Made by a program: the position numbers and the translations under genes
From: Burkholderia paludis
GTDB taxonomy: Bacteria > Pseudomonadota > Gammaproteobacteria > Burkholderiales > Burkholderiaceae
Assembly: GCF_000732615.1 (NCBI RefSeq)
Contig: NZ_JPGL01000030.1
Coordinates: 1-64,000, forward strand
Length of the DNA: 64,000 nt
Reading direction: 5' to 3'
Notes under the pieces: model-generated
The model's input: the letters and a program-made list of their open reading frames with translations, nothing else
Databases searched by the model: none
What the model was told of the DNA's origin: nothing
In this document: positions 54,613 to 63,271 of the stretch, one piece after another
Layout of the letters: the number at the start of each line of letters is the position of its first letter
Position numbering within the stretch: position 1 is the stretch's first letter

Positions 54613-55233
54613 TCAGTCGGCCTTGTGATAGTGGCGGTACGCCTTCGCGCGATTGCCGCACGACGACATCGAGCACCAGCGACGGCTGCCGTTCTTGCTG
54701 TCGTCGATGAACAGCCACTGGCACGCATCGTTCGCGCAACGCTTGACCTTCGCGAGCCGCGCGCCGCCCAGCAGGTCGATCGCCGACCACAATACCGGGC
54801 TCAGCAGCCGGGCCAGCGTCGCGCGGCCCTCCGCGATCCGCCACGCGTAGCCGCCGTCGACGCGCGCCAGCGCGATGCGCGGCGCCGCTTCCGCGAGAAA
54901 GCCGCCGAGCAGCGCGAGATCCTCGGCCTGCGGCTCACGCTGCTCGGCCTGTGCATGAAAGAGCCGATACAGCGCGTCGCGCAACGCGAGCGCGCGCGCA
55001 AGCGCCGCCGGCGCCCCCTCCTCCACGCTACGCGTGCCGCACGTTTGCGCCAGGCTGGCCGGCACGCCGGCCTGCTCCCGGCACCACGCCAGCAGATCGT
55101 CCATCGTCCCGAGGGTTTCGGTCGGCGAGTCGCTGCCGCGCCAGTACAGCGTGTTCGCGAAATCGATGCTCAGGGTTTCGGGCGGCGCCGGAATCAGGCA
55201 GTCCATCGTGACGGAAGGGTGCATATGGCTCAT
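54613..55233 (-). CDS. CGNR zinc-finger transcriptional regulator (ABATE family)
   Basis: The 206-residue protein has an N-terminal ABATE domain (LSIDFANTLYWRGSDSPTETLG and the helical ALARALALRDALYRLFHA). Its C-terminal CGNR zinc finger reads VKRCANDACQWLFID then NGSRRWCSMSSCGNRAKAYRHY. CGNR proteins are predicted stress- or metabolite-responsive DNA-binding regulators. I start it at MSHMHPSV because a longer frame to 55269 would cover an operator-like palindrome. It is divergent from the VOC gene and may regulate it. Confidence 0.88.
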   Translation of the reverse strand: MSHMHPSVTMDCLIPAPPETLSIDFANTLYWRGSDSPTETLGTMDDLLAWCREQAGVPASLAQTCGTRSVEEGAPAALARALALRDALYRLFHAQAEQREPQAEDLALLGGFLAEAAPRIALARVDGGYAWRIAEGRATLARLLSPVLWSAIDLLGGARLAKVKRCANDACQWLFIDDSKNGSRRWCSMSSCGNRAKAYRHYHKAD

Positions 55234-55248
55234 GTCCGGATCGTATCT

Positions 55249-55308
55249 AACCATCATGCTGGTTGACAAGCCCGGGGACGCTTCCTAACATAACCAGCAT
55301 GGTGGTTA
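55249..55308. promoter_or_regulatory. Paired AACCA-N6-TGGTT operators between CGNR and VOC genes
   Basis: AACCA-N6-TGGTT occurs at 55249-55264 and at 55292-55307, centre to centre 43 bp apart (about four helical turns), in the short divergent gap. The second site extends to TAACCA/TGGTTA. They are the likely binding sites of the CGNR regulator; direct proof is lacking. Confidence 0.7.
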
Positions 55309-55358
55309 AAAACAGGTTTGCTGCACGGAAGTCCCTTCTCGATTCAAGGAGCCAACTG

Positions 55359-55742
55359 ATGATCGATCACCTCTCGTTCGGCGTGGCACACGTCGGCCGC
55401 AGCCGCGCGTTCTACGACAGCACGCTCGGCGCGCTCGGCTACAAGCGGCTGTATAGCGACGACGGCGCCATCGGATACGGCAGGACGGAGCCGCAACTGT
55501 GGCTGCAGCATGCGACGCGCCCCGTCGTCGCCGATCCCGACTCGGGGCTGCACCTGTCGTTCAAGGCCGCGTCGCCTGTCGAGGTCGACGCGTTCTACCG
55601 CGCCGCGCTCGAGCACGGCGGCCAGGACAACGGCGGGCCCGGCAAGCGCGACCGCTACGGCCCCGGCTACTACGCGGCATTCGTCGTCGATCCCGACGGG
55701 TATCGGCTGGAAGCGCACTGCGAACTCGACAACATCGTGTGA
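55359..55742 (+). CDS. VOC-superfamily (glyoxalase/bleomycin resistance-like) protein
   Basis: The 127-residue protein is a two-module VOC fold: HLSFGVAHVGRSRAFYDSTLGALGY, GLHLSFKAASPVEVDAFYRAALEHGG and GYYAAFVVDPDGYRLEAHCE. The His near the N-terminus and Glu near the C-terminus fit metal coordination. It could detoxify or isomerise a small metabolite; no substrate can be read. AAGGAG precedes the ATG. It is controlled with the CGNR gene from the shared operator region. Confidence 0.9.
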   Translation: MIDHLSFGVAHVGRSRAFYDSTLGALGYKRLYSDDGAIGYGRTEPQLWLQHATRPVVADPDSGLHLSFKAASPVEVDAFYRAALEHGGQDNGGPGKRDRYGPGYYAAFVVDPDGYRLEAHCELDNIV

Positions 55743-55763
55743 TCGCGCCCGCGTACCCATGCG

Positions 55764-55800
55764 AAAGGCCCGATTCCGCGCAACGCGGAATCGGGCCTTT
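55764..55800. terminator. Bidirectional terminator between VOC and FAH genes
   Basis: AAAGGCCCGATTCCGCG pairs with its exact complement around a CAA loop, with T runs on both strands. It serves the convergent VOC and FAH-family genes. Confidence 0.9.
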
Positions 55801-55874
55801 ACGTTCGAATCGTCGATGTCCGGCCTCCGACGACCGCCGGCAGCGGTCGTTCGACGGCAGTCCCGCCCGTGCGG

Positions 55875-56723
55875 TTATCGTGCGGCGCGCGTGAGCTGGC
55901 GTTGCTCGCCGAGCCCTTCGACACCGAGGCGCACCGTCTGGCCGGCCTTCAGGAACACCGGGGAGGGCTTGACGCCCATGCCGACGCCCGGCGGCGTGCC
56001 GGTCGTGATCACGTCGCCCGGCTGCAGCGTCATGCAACGCGACAGATAGGCGATCAGCTGTGCAACGGTGAACACCATCGTGCGCGTGTTGCCGTTCTGA
56101 TAACGGTGACCGTCGACTTCGAGCCACAGGTCGAGACGCTGCGGATCGGGCACCTCGTCGCGCGTGACGAGCCACGGACCGACCGGGCCGAACGTGTCGA
56201 AGCCCTTGCCCTTGTCCCACTGGCCGCCGCGCTCGATCTGCCACTCGCGCTCGGATACGTCGTTGACGACGCAGTAGCCCGCCACGTAATCGAGCGCGCG
56301 CACTTCGTCGACGTCCTTGCACGTCGCGCCGATCACGACGCCCAGCTCGACTTCCCAGTCCGTCTTGACCGAACCCTTCGGGATCTCGATGTCGTCGTTC
56401 GGGCCGCAGATCGAACTCGTCCATTTGCCGAACACGACCGGCTCCTTCGGCACCGCCATGCCGGCCTCCGCCGCATGGTCCGCGTAGTTCAGGCCGATGC
56501 CGATGAACTTGCCGACCAGCCCGACACACGCGCCGATGCGCGGCTCGCCGGACACGAGCGGCAAGGTGGCCGCATCGATCGCGCGCAGCCGCGCGAGGCC
56601 CGCGTCGGACAGCACGTCGCCGGACAGATCCGGCACATGCGCGGACAGGTCGCGAATCCGGCCGTCCGCGTCGAGGATTCCGGGCTTTTCCTGGCCGGTC
56701 GGACCATAGCGAAGCAGTTTCAT
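55875..56723 (-). CDS. Fumarylacetoacetate hydrolase (FAH) family protein
   Basis: The 282-residue protein has the FAH catalytic C-terminal domain: FIGIGLNYADHAAEAG, PVVFGKWTSSICGPND, then EVELGVVIG with metal-binding acidic residues, YVAGYCVVNDVSERE, and a C-terminal GDVITTGTPPGVGMG. The N-terminus (MKLLRYGPTGQEKPGILD) is typical of members annotated as ureidoglycolate lyase or 2,4-diketo-3-deoxy-L-fuconate hydrolase. It probably cleaves a C-C bond in a 2,4-diketo acid. The exact substrate is open; no sugar catabolic genes are adjacent. Confidence 0.88.
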   Translation of the reverse strand: MKLLRYGPTGQEKPGILDADGRIRDLSAHVPDLSGDVLSDAGLARLRAIDAATLPLVSGEPRIGACVGLVGKFIGIGLNYADHAAEAGMAVPKEPVVFGKWTSSICGPNDDIEIPKGSVKTDWEVELGVVIGATCKDVDEVRALDYVAGYCVVNDVSEREWQIERGGQWDKGKGFDTFGPVGPWLVTRDEVPDPQRLDLWLEVDGHRYQNGNTRTMVFTVAQLIAYLSRCMTLQPGDVITTGTPPGVGMGVKPSPVFLKAGQTVRLGVEGLGEQRQLTRAAR

Positions 56724-57394
56724 CGTGCTCAACCTCTGTTGTCGAATTTGACAGGATACCGGCGCGCGGCATTTCGCGACCGCACGCCGGGCTGAGAGTC
56801 GATCGTCGATTACGCGCGTCGGGGCCGCCTCCGGCATGCCGTCCGACGCGCGAGACTCGCGCGGGCGCAGCGATCGTGGCGCCGCACGGAAGTGCGGCGC
56901 GCGTCGAACGGGCGGCCGCCGGTCTGCGCATCGGCGACGACGGCCCGGCACCCGCGACAGGATCCGGCCGATACCGGCCGGCTTCACGCGCGGACCGCAC
57001 CGTCGCTGGCCCACCCAGCCTTTGTACCATCCGCCGCGCACCGTGAAATGACACGCGACGGATACCCACTATAGGCATGCCCCCCGGTCGCCGCGGCGCA
57101 GCATCGCGGGCATCACGGCATCGTGGACGTTCAACTTGCTTTCAAAAACCTGAACCACTTCACCTGTTAAGAATACTGGGTATTCGGGGCTTCCCTGTCA
57201 TCCCGGGAGGGAATCAATCCGTTCTTGTTCGGTAACGATCGGTAAAAAGACGCTGCATTGCACACTAAATGTTTGTTGTTAAGCTCAAAAAGATGGCATT
57301 CGCGCCATATACGGGATCGACACAAGCGAGTTGCAGAATTGGTCAGCGTGCGTCGCCAACTGATCGAAAGCAATCCTCCAACCTTACACCGACA
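56724..57394. other. Long intergenic region between FAH and IclR genes
   Basis: This 671-bp gap has no supported gene. The right part (57120-57300) is AT-rich against the GC-rich background and contains the direct repeat CGGTAA near 57231 and 57240, which may mark promoters for the IclR gene. The left part has only GC-rich shadow frames. Confidence 0.4.
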
Positions 57395-58216
57395 ATGCAA
57401 ACAACCAACGACCTGCTTCCCGGCTGCGACGCTCGGGAATCGACGGGAGCAATCGACCGCTATCGCGCGCCCGCGCTCGACAAGGGTCTCGACATTCTCG
57501 AACTCCTGTCGGAGCAGAAAGAAGGCCTCACCCGCACCGAAATCACGAAGGAACTCGGCCGCAACGCGAGCGAGATCTACCGGATGCTCGAACGTCTCGT
57601 CGCGCGCCGCTACGTGATGCGCTCGACGGGCGGCGACCGCTACACGCTCAGCCTCAAGCTGTTCTCGCTCGCGCATCGGCATCCGCCGATGAGCCGGCTG
57701 ATTGCGGAGGCATTGCCGCTGATGCAGCGTTTCGCCGACACCTCCGAACAGTCCTGCCACCTGTCCGTCTACGATCGCGGCAACCTGCTCGTGATCGCGC
57801 AGGTCGACGGGCCCGGCCCGTGGGGCGTGTCGGTCCGGCTCGGCTCGCGCATCGGGCTCGCCGACACGGCGTCGGGGCGCATGATGCTGTCGTTCCAGGG
57901 CCCCGAGCAGCGCGCGCACATGCTCGCCGAACATCGCAAGGTCAAGGGCGAAGCGCCCCTCAACGAGCAGGAGCTCGCGACGGCATGCCAGGCCATCCGG
58001 CAGAGCGGCTACCTGCGCCAGGACAGCCGCCAGGCACACGGCGTGACCGACCTGACCGCACCGATCCTCGGGCCATCCGGCCATGCGATCGCGGTACTGA
58101 CCTGCCCGTACATGCGCCGGCTCGATGCGCACCTGGCGCCTTCCGTCGACGTGGTCGTCGAAGAGCTGCGCGACACGGCCGCCCATCTGTCGATGTGCCG
58201 CACCGAGACCTGCTGA
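57395..58216 (+). CDS. IclR-family transcriptional regulator
   Basis: The 273-residue regulator has an N-terminal winged helix (ALDKGLDILELLSEQKEGLT, ELGRNASEIYRMLERLVARRYV) and a C-terminal GAF-like ligand domain (LSVYDRGNLLVIAQVDGPGP, GLADTASGRMML, TDLTAPILGPSGHAIAVLTCPYM). I start it at MQTTNDLLPG; an upstream ATG at 57269 would add a 42-residue tail that looks non-coding. Its target genes cannot be told, although the FAH-family gene is nearby. Confidence 0.88.
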   Translation: MQTTNDLLPGCDARESTGAIDRYRAPALDKGLDILELLSEQKEGLTRTEITKELGRNASEIYRMLERLVARRYVMRSTGGDRYTLSLKLFSLAHRHPPMSRLIAEALPLMQRFADTSEQSCHLSVYDRGNLLVIAQVDGPGPWGVSVRLGSRIGLADTASGRMMLSFQGPEQRAHMLAEHRKVKGEAPLNEQELATACQAIRQSGYLRQDSRQAHGVTDLTAPILGPSGHAIAVLTCPYMRRLDAHLAPSVDVVVEELRDTAAHLSMCRTETC

Positions 58217-58375
58217 CGCACGGGCTCGACGAAACGCACCACCGGGGACGCGAGCCCGTCTTGCCGCCCCCGGTCGCGTGCAACGCCGGTGCGACGCTCG
58301 GCGCTACGCTAGAATAGCGGCCCTCTCAAAAACAACGGCGGCCGGTTGTCGCGGCCGTCGTGTCCGATGGATGTC

Positions 58376-58918
58376 ATGGCCAAACTTCTGAACGATCAAG
58401 AATTCCAGCGTTTCTCCGAACTTCAGCAGAAGCAGGCAAGCTTCACGATCACGCCCGAGGAGGCGGACGAGCTGCGCGACATCGTCGCGCGCGCGCAGAA
58501 AAAGCGCGACGACCGTGCCGCCGCGATGCAGGCGATCGAGAACTACATCGAGCAGTTCGACATCACGCCCGACGAACTCTTCTCGCCCGAGCAGATCGGG
58601 GACGCGGCCCGCACCTACGGGCTCATCACGGCGACCAAGAAGGAACGCACGCTGCCGCCGTCGATCACGTTCAACGGCAAGCCGTACCAGTGGACCAAGA
58701 CGCTTCCGGACGACGTGCGCGGCGCGCTGTTCGACGCGTTCACGTCCGGCGAATCGGTCAAGCGCTTCATCGCGATGCCGAAGGACATTGCGCGCTGTGC
58801 GCTGACGATCGCCCGCCTCGAGCGCGAAACCGGCGCCGTCTACGCCGATCCGCACCTTGAGGAACTGGCTATTTCGCGCGACCAGGTGAACGACGCGGCG
58901 TCGAAACTCGCGGCCTGA
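58376..58918 (+). CDS. Conserved-looking protein of unknown function, H-NS-like N-terminal motif
   Basis: The 180-residue protein begins MAKLLNDQEFQRFSELQQKQASF and has a charged coiled-coil stretch (EELRDIVARAQKKRDD-like) and FDITPDELFSPEQI. The latter resembles YDITPEELGF of the H-NS protein at 62540. The basic H-NS DNA-binding loop is absent; in its place the C-terminal half (FNGKPYQWTKTLPDDVRGALFDAFTSGESVKRF) is a separate domain. I cannot assign a function. It is convergent with the Pat-type gene across the 23-bp repeat array. Confidence 0.7.
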   Translation: MAKLLNDQEFQRFSELQQKQASFTITPEEADELRDIVARAQKKRDDRAAAMQAIENYIEQFDITPDELFSPEQIGDAARTYGLITATKKERTLPPSITFNGKPYQWTKTLPDDVRGALFDAFTSGESVKRFIAMPKDIARCALTIARLERETGAVYADPHLEELAISRDQVNDAASKLAA

Positions 58919-59006
58919 ACGCGATCGCGGGCACGGTTCATGCGTGCCCGCCCCCGTGTGCGATGCCGGCCCTGGCCGGCGCCGCACCTGCGGGAGCCAT
59001 CCGCCC

Positions 59007-59282
59007 GGATGCTCCCGAAAAGCCTCACCTTGGCGTCCCGCAGGCTCTCACCAGTACCTCCCGAAAAAGCTCACCAAAGGCTCCCGGAGACACTCACCGA
59101 AGCCTCCCGAATGCCCTCACCGACGCTTCCCGCAACCGCTCACCCATGCTTCCCGGAAAGGCTCACCAGCGCCTCCCGCAGGTGCTCACCGGCTGCTCCC
59201 GGGAAGGCTCACCGAACGCTCCCGTATCGGCTCACCGCACCCTCTGGATAGCGCTCGCACGTGGCTCCCGAAAAATCTCACC
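59007..59282. repeat. 12-unit tandem array, 23-bp period
   Basis: Twelve consecutive units, each exactly 23 bp, share two fixed boxes, CTCCCG and CTCACC, separated by six variable bases; the other five positions also vary. Unit ends fall at 59029, 59052, 59075 and so on to 59282. Unit 11 is degenerate. A reverse-oriented partial copy, TGAATTTTCGGGAGG, follows at about 59291-59305. The array lies between convergent genes, and 23 bp is close to two helical turns. Confidence 0.95.
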
Positions 59283-59576
59283 TTTGTGACGATTGTGAAT
59301 TTTCGGGAGGAACGAAGCGACGAATGTGTACGCACGCATCGAGCCGAACAGACGCGTAGTTCGTGTATCGCGCCATGCTGCACGCCTCCTCCGGTACCGC
59401 GAAAAACCGACTCGCTCCGTGTACAACAGGCGCCGGCACGTTGGTGTGCGCTTTGTTCCCTGTGCAACGCCCAAACGATCTGCATTCCTGATCGTTTGTG
59501 GTCGTCATCCGCCGTGCAGGCCGGAGACATCGGCGGGTTCGCGACGTCTGCCGCATGTTGCGACATGTGGCAGACG

Positions 59577-61934
59577 CTACGGCTGCAACTTCATCCTGAA
59601 GCCCACGACGCCGGGCTCCTCCGTCGTCGATACGGAAAAGCCGCATGCTTTCGCGAGCGAGATCATCGCCGAATTCTCGCGCAGCGCCTCGCCGATCATC
59701 CAAGCGGTTCCGCGTGAGCGCGCATAGTCGATGATGCGGGCCATCAGCAGCCGGCCCAGCCCCTTGCCCTTCTGATCGGGCCGCACCGCGATTGCGAATT
59801 CCGCCGTCTCGTTGTCGGGATCGGCCACCGCGCGCACCACCGCGAGCGTGTGGTCCCGCCCCGACACATCGGTAAACGACACGATGAAGGCCATCTCGCG
59901 GTCGTAGTCGATCTGCGTCATGCGCGCGACCTGCGAGTGATCGAAGCTGCGCACCGCGCCGAAGAAACGCATGCGCAGATCGTCCGGCGTCATCGCGCCG
60001 AGCAGTTCGTTGTGCGCGGCCTCGTCTTCCGGGCGGATCGGCCGGATCGTCACCGTCTCGCCGCGCCACTCGAGTGTCTGTTCCAGGTGCCGCGGATACG
60101 GCATGATCGCGAGCCGGCTGCGCCCCGCGGCCAGCGTGACGCGCGGCGCCATCACCTGTGCGCGGTCGGGCAGCACGCGCAGCGTGACCGACATCGCAAC
60201 GACTTCGCGCACATCGCACACGACCTGCGACAGCGCGGTCAACGCGTCGAGCGTCGGCTCGACGGGTGTGCTGCGCGCATATGGCGAGCGCTCCATCACC
60301 GCGCGGGCGAGCACGGTGTTCAGCGGCGGCAGGCCGTAGACGACGAACGGCGCCGATACGCCGTCCGCGGGCGGCACGGCATACCGGAACACCGGGCCGA
60401 AGTTCGAATCGTCGTACATGTCGACCGTGACATCGACGACTTTCGTTCCGGCCGGCTCGACGGCCGGTTCGCCCTGCAACCCGAAATGCGACAGCCAGCG
60501 CAGTGCGGCTTCGCCGGTCAACTCGTGCTGGCCGGCCTCGACCATCCGGCGCGCGTCGGCCTGCGCGGAGGCCACGCATTCGGCCGGCTGCGGCGGCGTG
60601 CCCTCGGGGGTCTGCATCAGCAACTGCCGCCCGAGGTTGTAGTCGACGAGACGCGCATACGCGCGCGCGAGCCGCTGCGGCGTCGTGTGCACGGGAATGC
60701 CGTTCTCGTGCAGCGCATCGCGTGTCGCGGCGTCCACCGAACCGAAGAAGCACGCGAGGATGCCGCGATGCGCGTACTGCCGCGCTTCGATCAGCGTACG
60801 CGCAACCGCATCGGCCGGCGCGCTGTGCGAAGTCGAATGGACGACGAACAGCGTGCCCGTTTGCGGAAACGGCGCGAGCGCCTTGATCGCCGCGGCGAAG
60901 TGTTCGGGCCGGGCGTCGTCGCCGAGCGTCAGCGGATTGCCGGGCGCCGCGAGGTGCGGCAGCGCGGCCGATACGGCCGACGTGACCGCGGGCGACCAGT
61001 CGGCCAGCACGTCGCGAACTTCGGCGACCGCATCGACCGCGAGCTTCGCGACGCCCGCATCGCTCGTGACGAGCGTTGCCGCGCCGCGCGCCGTGACGCG
61101 GCCGACGCCGAGCGTCTCGATCTCGTCGAGCAGATCGTCCAGCGCATCGACACGCACCATCCCCGCGCGCTGGAATGCGGCCGTATAGAGCGCGTCGCCG
61201 GGATCCGCGCGACCGGTGCGCAATGCGAGCACCGGCTTGTTGCGCGCGGCCGCGCGCGCAGCCGACATGAACTTGCGTGCGGCGCGCACGGTATCGAGTT
61301 CGAGCAGGATCGCGCGTGTGCCGGGATCGCTCGCCAGATAGTCGAGCACGTCGCCCGCATCGACGTCGGACTCGCCGCCGAGCGCGACGACATGCGAAAA
61401 ACCGAGACCGCGCGCGCCGGCCCAGCCGAGCACCGCGTTCGTCAGCGCGTTCGATTGCGACACCCACGCGACGCCGCCCGGGCGCGCCGTATAGGCCGGC
61501 GCGCCGAAATGCGCATGCCGCGCGGGCGACAGCACGCCCAGGCTGCCGGGCCCGACGATGCGCAGCACGAACGGCTTCGCCGCCTTCAACGTGCGGTCGA
61601 GCGCGGCGCGATCGGCCTCGGTGCGCGCGTCGCCGACGATCACCGCGACGCGCGTGCCGAGCTCGCCGAGCTTGCGCACGATACCGGCCCAGGTCGCGGG
61701 CGGCGTGCAGATCACGGCAACCGACGGCGGTGCGGGCAGCCGGTCGACATCGGCGACGACCGCATGCCCGTGCAGATCCCGATATTTCGGGTTGACGGGC
61801 CACACGGGCCCCGGGAACGCGCCGTCGAGCACGCGCGACCACACCATCGCACCGATACTGCCCGCACGCGACGACGCGCCGACGACCGCAACGGACTTGG
61901 GCTGGAACAACGCATCGAGATGGCGAACGGTCAC
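59577..61934 (-). CDS. Pat-type fusion: acyl-CoA synthetase (NDP-forming)-like domain plus GNAT acetyltransferase
   Basis: The 785-residue protein has an N-terminal CoA-binding/succinyl-CoA-ligase-like part (LFQPKSVAVVGASSRAGSIGAMVW, GPGSLGVLSP, LGGESDVDAGDVLDYLASD). A C-terminal GNAT domain reads VTIRPIRPEDEAAHNELLGAM, AEFAIAVRPDQKGKGLGRLLM and ALRENSAMISLAKACGF. This is the order of protein lysine acetyltransferases of the Pat/PatZ type, which acetylate acyl-CoA synthetases and other enzymes. The start is a GTG at 61934 with AGGGAG upstream. Linkage to propionate genes fits control of propionyl-CoA metabolism but is only suggestive. Confidence 0.9.
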   Translation of the reverse strand: MTVRHLDALFQPKSVAVVGASSRAGSIGAMVWSRVLDGAFPGPVWPVNPKYRDLHGHAVVADVDRLPAPPSVAVICTPPATWAGIVRKLGELGTRVAVIVGDARTEADRAALDRTLKAAKPFVLRIVGPGSLGVLSPARHAHFGAPAYTARPGGVAWVSQSNALTNAVLGWAGARGLGFSHVVALGGESDVDAGDVLDYLASDPGTRAILLELDTVRAARKFMSAARAAARNKPVLALRTGRADPGDALYTAAFQRAGMVRVDALDDLLDEIETLGVGRVTARGAATLVTSDAGVAKLAVDAVAEVRDVLADWSPAVTSAVSAALPHLAAPGNPLTLGDDARPEHFAAAIKALAPFPQTGTLFVVHSTSHSAPADAVARTLIEARQYAHRGILACFFGSVDAATRDALHENGIPVHTTPQRLARAYARLVDYNLGRQLLMQTPEGTPPQPAECVASAQADARRMVEAGQHELTGEAALRWLSHFGLQGEPAVEPAGTKVVDVTVDMYDDSNFGPVFRYAVPPADGVSAPFVVYGLPPLNTVLARAVMERSPYARSTPVEPTLDALTALSQVVCDVREVVAMSVTLRVLPDRAQVMAPRVTLAAGRSRLAIMPYPRHLEQTLEWRGETVTIRPIRPEDEAAHNELLGAMTPDDLRMRFFGAVRSFDHSQVARMTQIDYDREMAFIVSFTDVSGRDHTLAVVRAVADPDNETAEFAIAVRPDQKGKGLGRLLMARIIDYARSRGTAWMIGEALRENSAMISLAKACGFSVSTTEEPGVVGFRMKLQP

Positions 61935-62461
61935 ATGGGCTCCCTGCGGTAACGAAAGACGGCCCGATCGGGATGCGGCACGGACAGGCCGTGCGCCGAT
62001 CGGAGCGAACTCCAAGCATAGGCGAAGCGCATGCGGCTGCCTATATGCCGAACGGACGACTGTTCGACGAGCGTCAACGCTCGCACCATGGGCCTGCAAC
62101 CTGCTTGCGGCCCGACATCGCCGCACGCCGACCAAGCACCTTCGCCAGGCGCGCACGGTGCAGCCAACATCGCGCAATTCAGCGCCCCTTTCCTCAAAGG
62201 TGAGGATTTACAGGAGCCATGGTGAGTATCTTCGGGAATTGCTCGACGTCACGCGCCGCCGCGCGAAAGGTGATGGACATCCGCGCGATGCGCGCACCGC
62301 GAGATTGGCAAATGCAAATGCGCACGTGCCGCGCAATTGCGTGGCTGTTTGCCGGAATTCGCCGCGATATGCCGTCGAATCGCGATGAATTCGCAGAACG
62401 GAATCCGCCGATTGCGCGGCGCATGACTTCGACGTGTCGGCAGCAATGGCGCGACGCATTC
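61935..62461. other. Gap between the Pat-type gene and the H-NS terminator
   Basis: Promoter of the Pat-type gene must lie at the left end. An ATG at 62219 has CAGGAG before it, but its frame runs antisense through the H-NS gene and I do not accept it. GGTGAGGATTTACAGGAG at 62198-62215 loosely resembles the array motif. Confidence 0.4.
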
Positions 62462-62462
62462 A

Positions 62463-62504
62463 CAAAAACAAAACGGTGCGGCGGCCGAATGGCCGTTCGC
62501 ACCG
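62463..62504 (-). terminator. Terminator of the core H-NS gene
   Basis: On the minus strand CGGTGCG...CGCACCG with an inner GGCC/GGCC stem is followed by TTTTGTTTTTG. It lies about 35 bp after the H-NS stop. Confidence 0.85.
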
Positions 62505-62521
62505 TCGGTCGACACGTGAAA

Positions 62522-62539
62522 GGTGAGAGTTTTCGGGAG
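62522..62539. repeat. Isolated copy of the 23-bp array motif in the H-NS 3' UTR
   Basis: GGTGAG-AGTTTT-CGGGAG is, on the other strand, CTCCCG-N6-CTCACC, the same two boxes and spacing as in the 12-unit array 3.2 kb away. It lies directly after the H-NS stop and before its terminator. Confidence 0.8.
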
Positions 62540-62836
62540 TCAGTCCTTGATCAGGAAACGCTCGCGATTCTTGCCGAGCCATGTCGGCGATCGCCCGCGG
62601 CCACTCCAGGTTTCGCCCGTCTTCGGATTCAGGTATTTGGGCGGCAAGGTGCGCTTCGGCTTCGCGGCGGCGGCCGCCCCTGCCGGACGAAAACCGAGTT
62701 CTTCCGGCGTAATGTCGTATTCCTCGATTTTCGCTCGGATATCGGCAATCGCATCGGCAATCGTCTTCTCGCGTTCCTTGTCGATCTTTTGCTGAAGCCG
62801 TTCGAGCTGCACGGTCAGTTGCCTATAGGTCGCCAT
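62540..62836 (-). CDS. H-NS family nucleoid protein (core copy)
   Basis: The 98-residue protein has an N-terminal coiled coil (RQLTVQLERLQQKIDKEREK), YDITPEELGF, an Ala/Lys linker and the DNA-binding loop WSGRGRSPTWL near the C-terminus. It silences AT-rich, often foreign, DNA. The island copy at 31519-31845 has the same architecture and could form mixed dimers with it. A motif of the 23-bp array stands in its 3' UTR. Confidence 0.93.
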   Translation of the reverse strand: MATYRQLTVQLERLQQKIDKEREKTIADAIADIRAKIEEYDITPEELGFRPAGAAAAAKPKRTLPPKYLNPKTGETWSGRGRSPTWLGKNRERFLIKD

Positions 62837-62937
62837 ATCGAGGGGACTCCGTGAGTGTCATACGTGAAAAACAGCGGATTTTCAGCAAACAGAAAAACGC
62901 TTCCCGATGCGAGGCGCCTCAGCCGGTCATGACGGGA

Positions 62938-63210
62938 TCAATAACCGCTTTTCTTCTTGCACGCGAAGAGAAGATTTCGTGTGGCGTCATCGCTCGACTG
63001 CTGAAGTACTTCGAAATCCCCGTTGCAGATCGCCCGGGCATTGTCCGTGCAATTGCTCCAGTCGCTGCCGGTGCACTGCACCTGCGTGGTCGGGCGCCCG
63101 TCCGAAGTGAACAGCGGCGCGCTGCCGCCGCACCCGCCGAGCCCCGCAACCAGCGCCAACATGACGGCCGCTCGAGGCCACCGACAGACCGAGGCAAGCA
63201 TGTGTTTCAT
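62938..63210 (-). CDS. Small lipoprotein, four cysteines after the signal
   Basis: The 90-residue protein has a lipoprotein signal peptide ending in LVAGLGGC and a short mature part with QCTGSDWSNCTDNARAICNG and a final LLFACKKKSGY. The spaced cysteines probably form disulphides. I know no function. The start at MKHMLASVCRW is preceded by GGGAAGAAC on the minus strand. It is followed upstream by a secreted BON-like protein gene in the same direction. Confidence 0.75.
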   Translation of the reverse strand: MKHMLASVCRWPRAAVMLALVAGLGGCGGSAPLFTSDGRPTTQVQCTGSDWSNCTDNARAICNGDFEVLQQSSDDATRNLLFACKKKSGY

Positions 63211-63271
63211 TGTTCTTCCCGTCAACCGTTTTTTGAATGTCGCGAGTATGCCATGTGCGGGCAGCCCGCCG

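Noticed and set aside
52998..54728. 576-codon frame antisense to prpR
   Set aside because: prpR has all expected motifs in order; the antisense frame has none.
59007..59282. CRISPR array
   Set aside because: Unit length is only 23 bp with conserved boxes and short variable gaps. There are no 30-40 bp unique spacers and no cas genes.
58940..59289. Frames encoding 23-residue peptide repeats over the tandem array
   Set aside because: A 23-bp unit cycles through three frames and yields similar repeats in each. No start, ribosome site or homology supports translation.
59850..61952. 700-codon frame antisense to the Pat-type gene
   Set aside because: It is a compositional shadow of a gene with clear motifs on the other strand.
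62219..62854. 211-codon frame with a good ribosome site starting in the H-NS downstream region
   Set aside because: It runs antisense through the H-NS terminator and gene and has no family resemblance.
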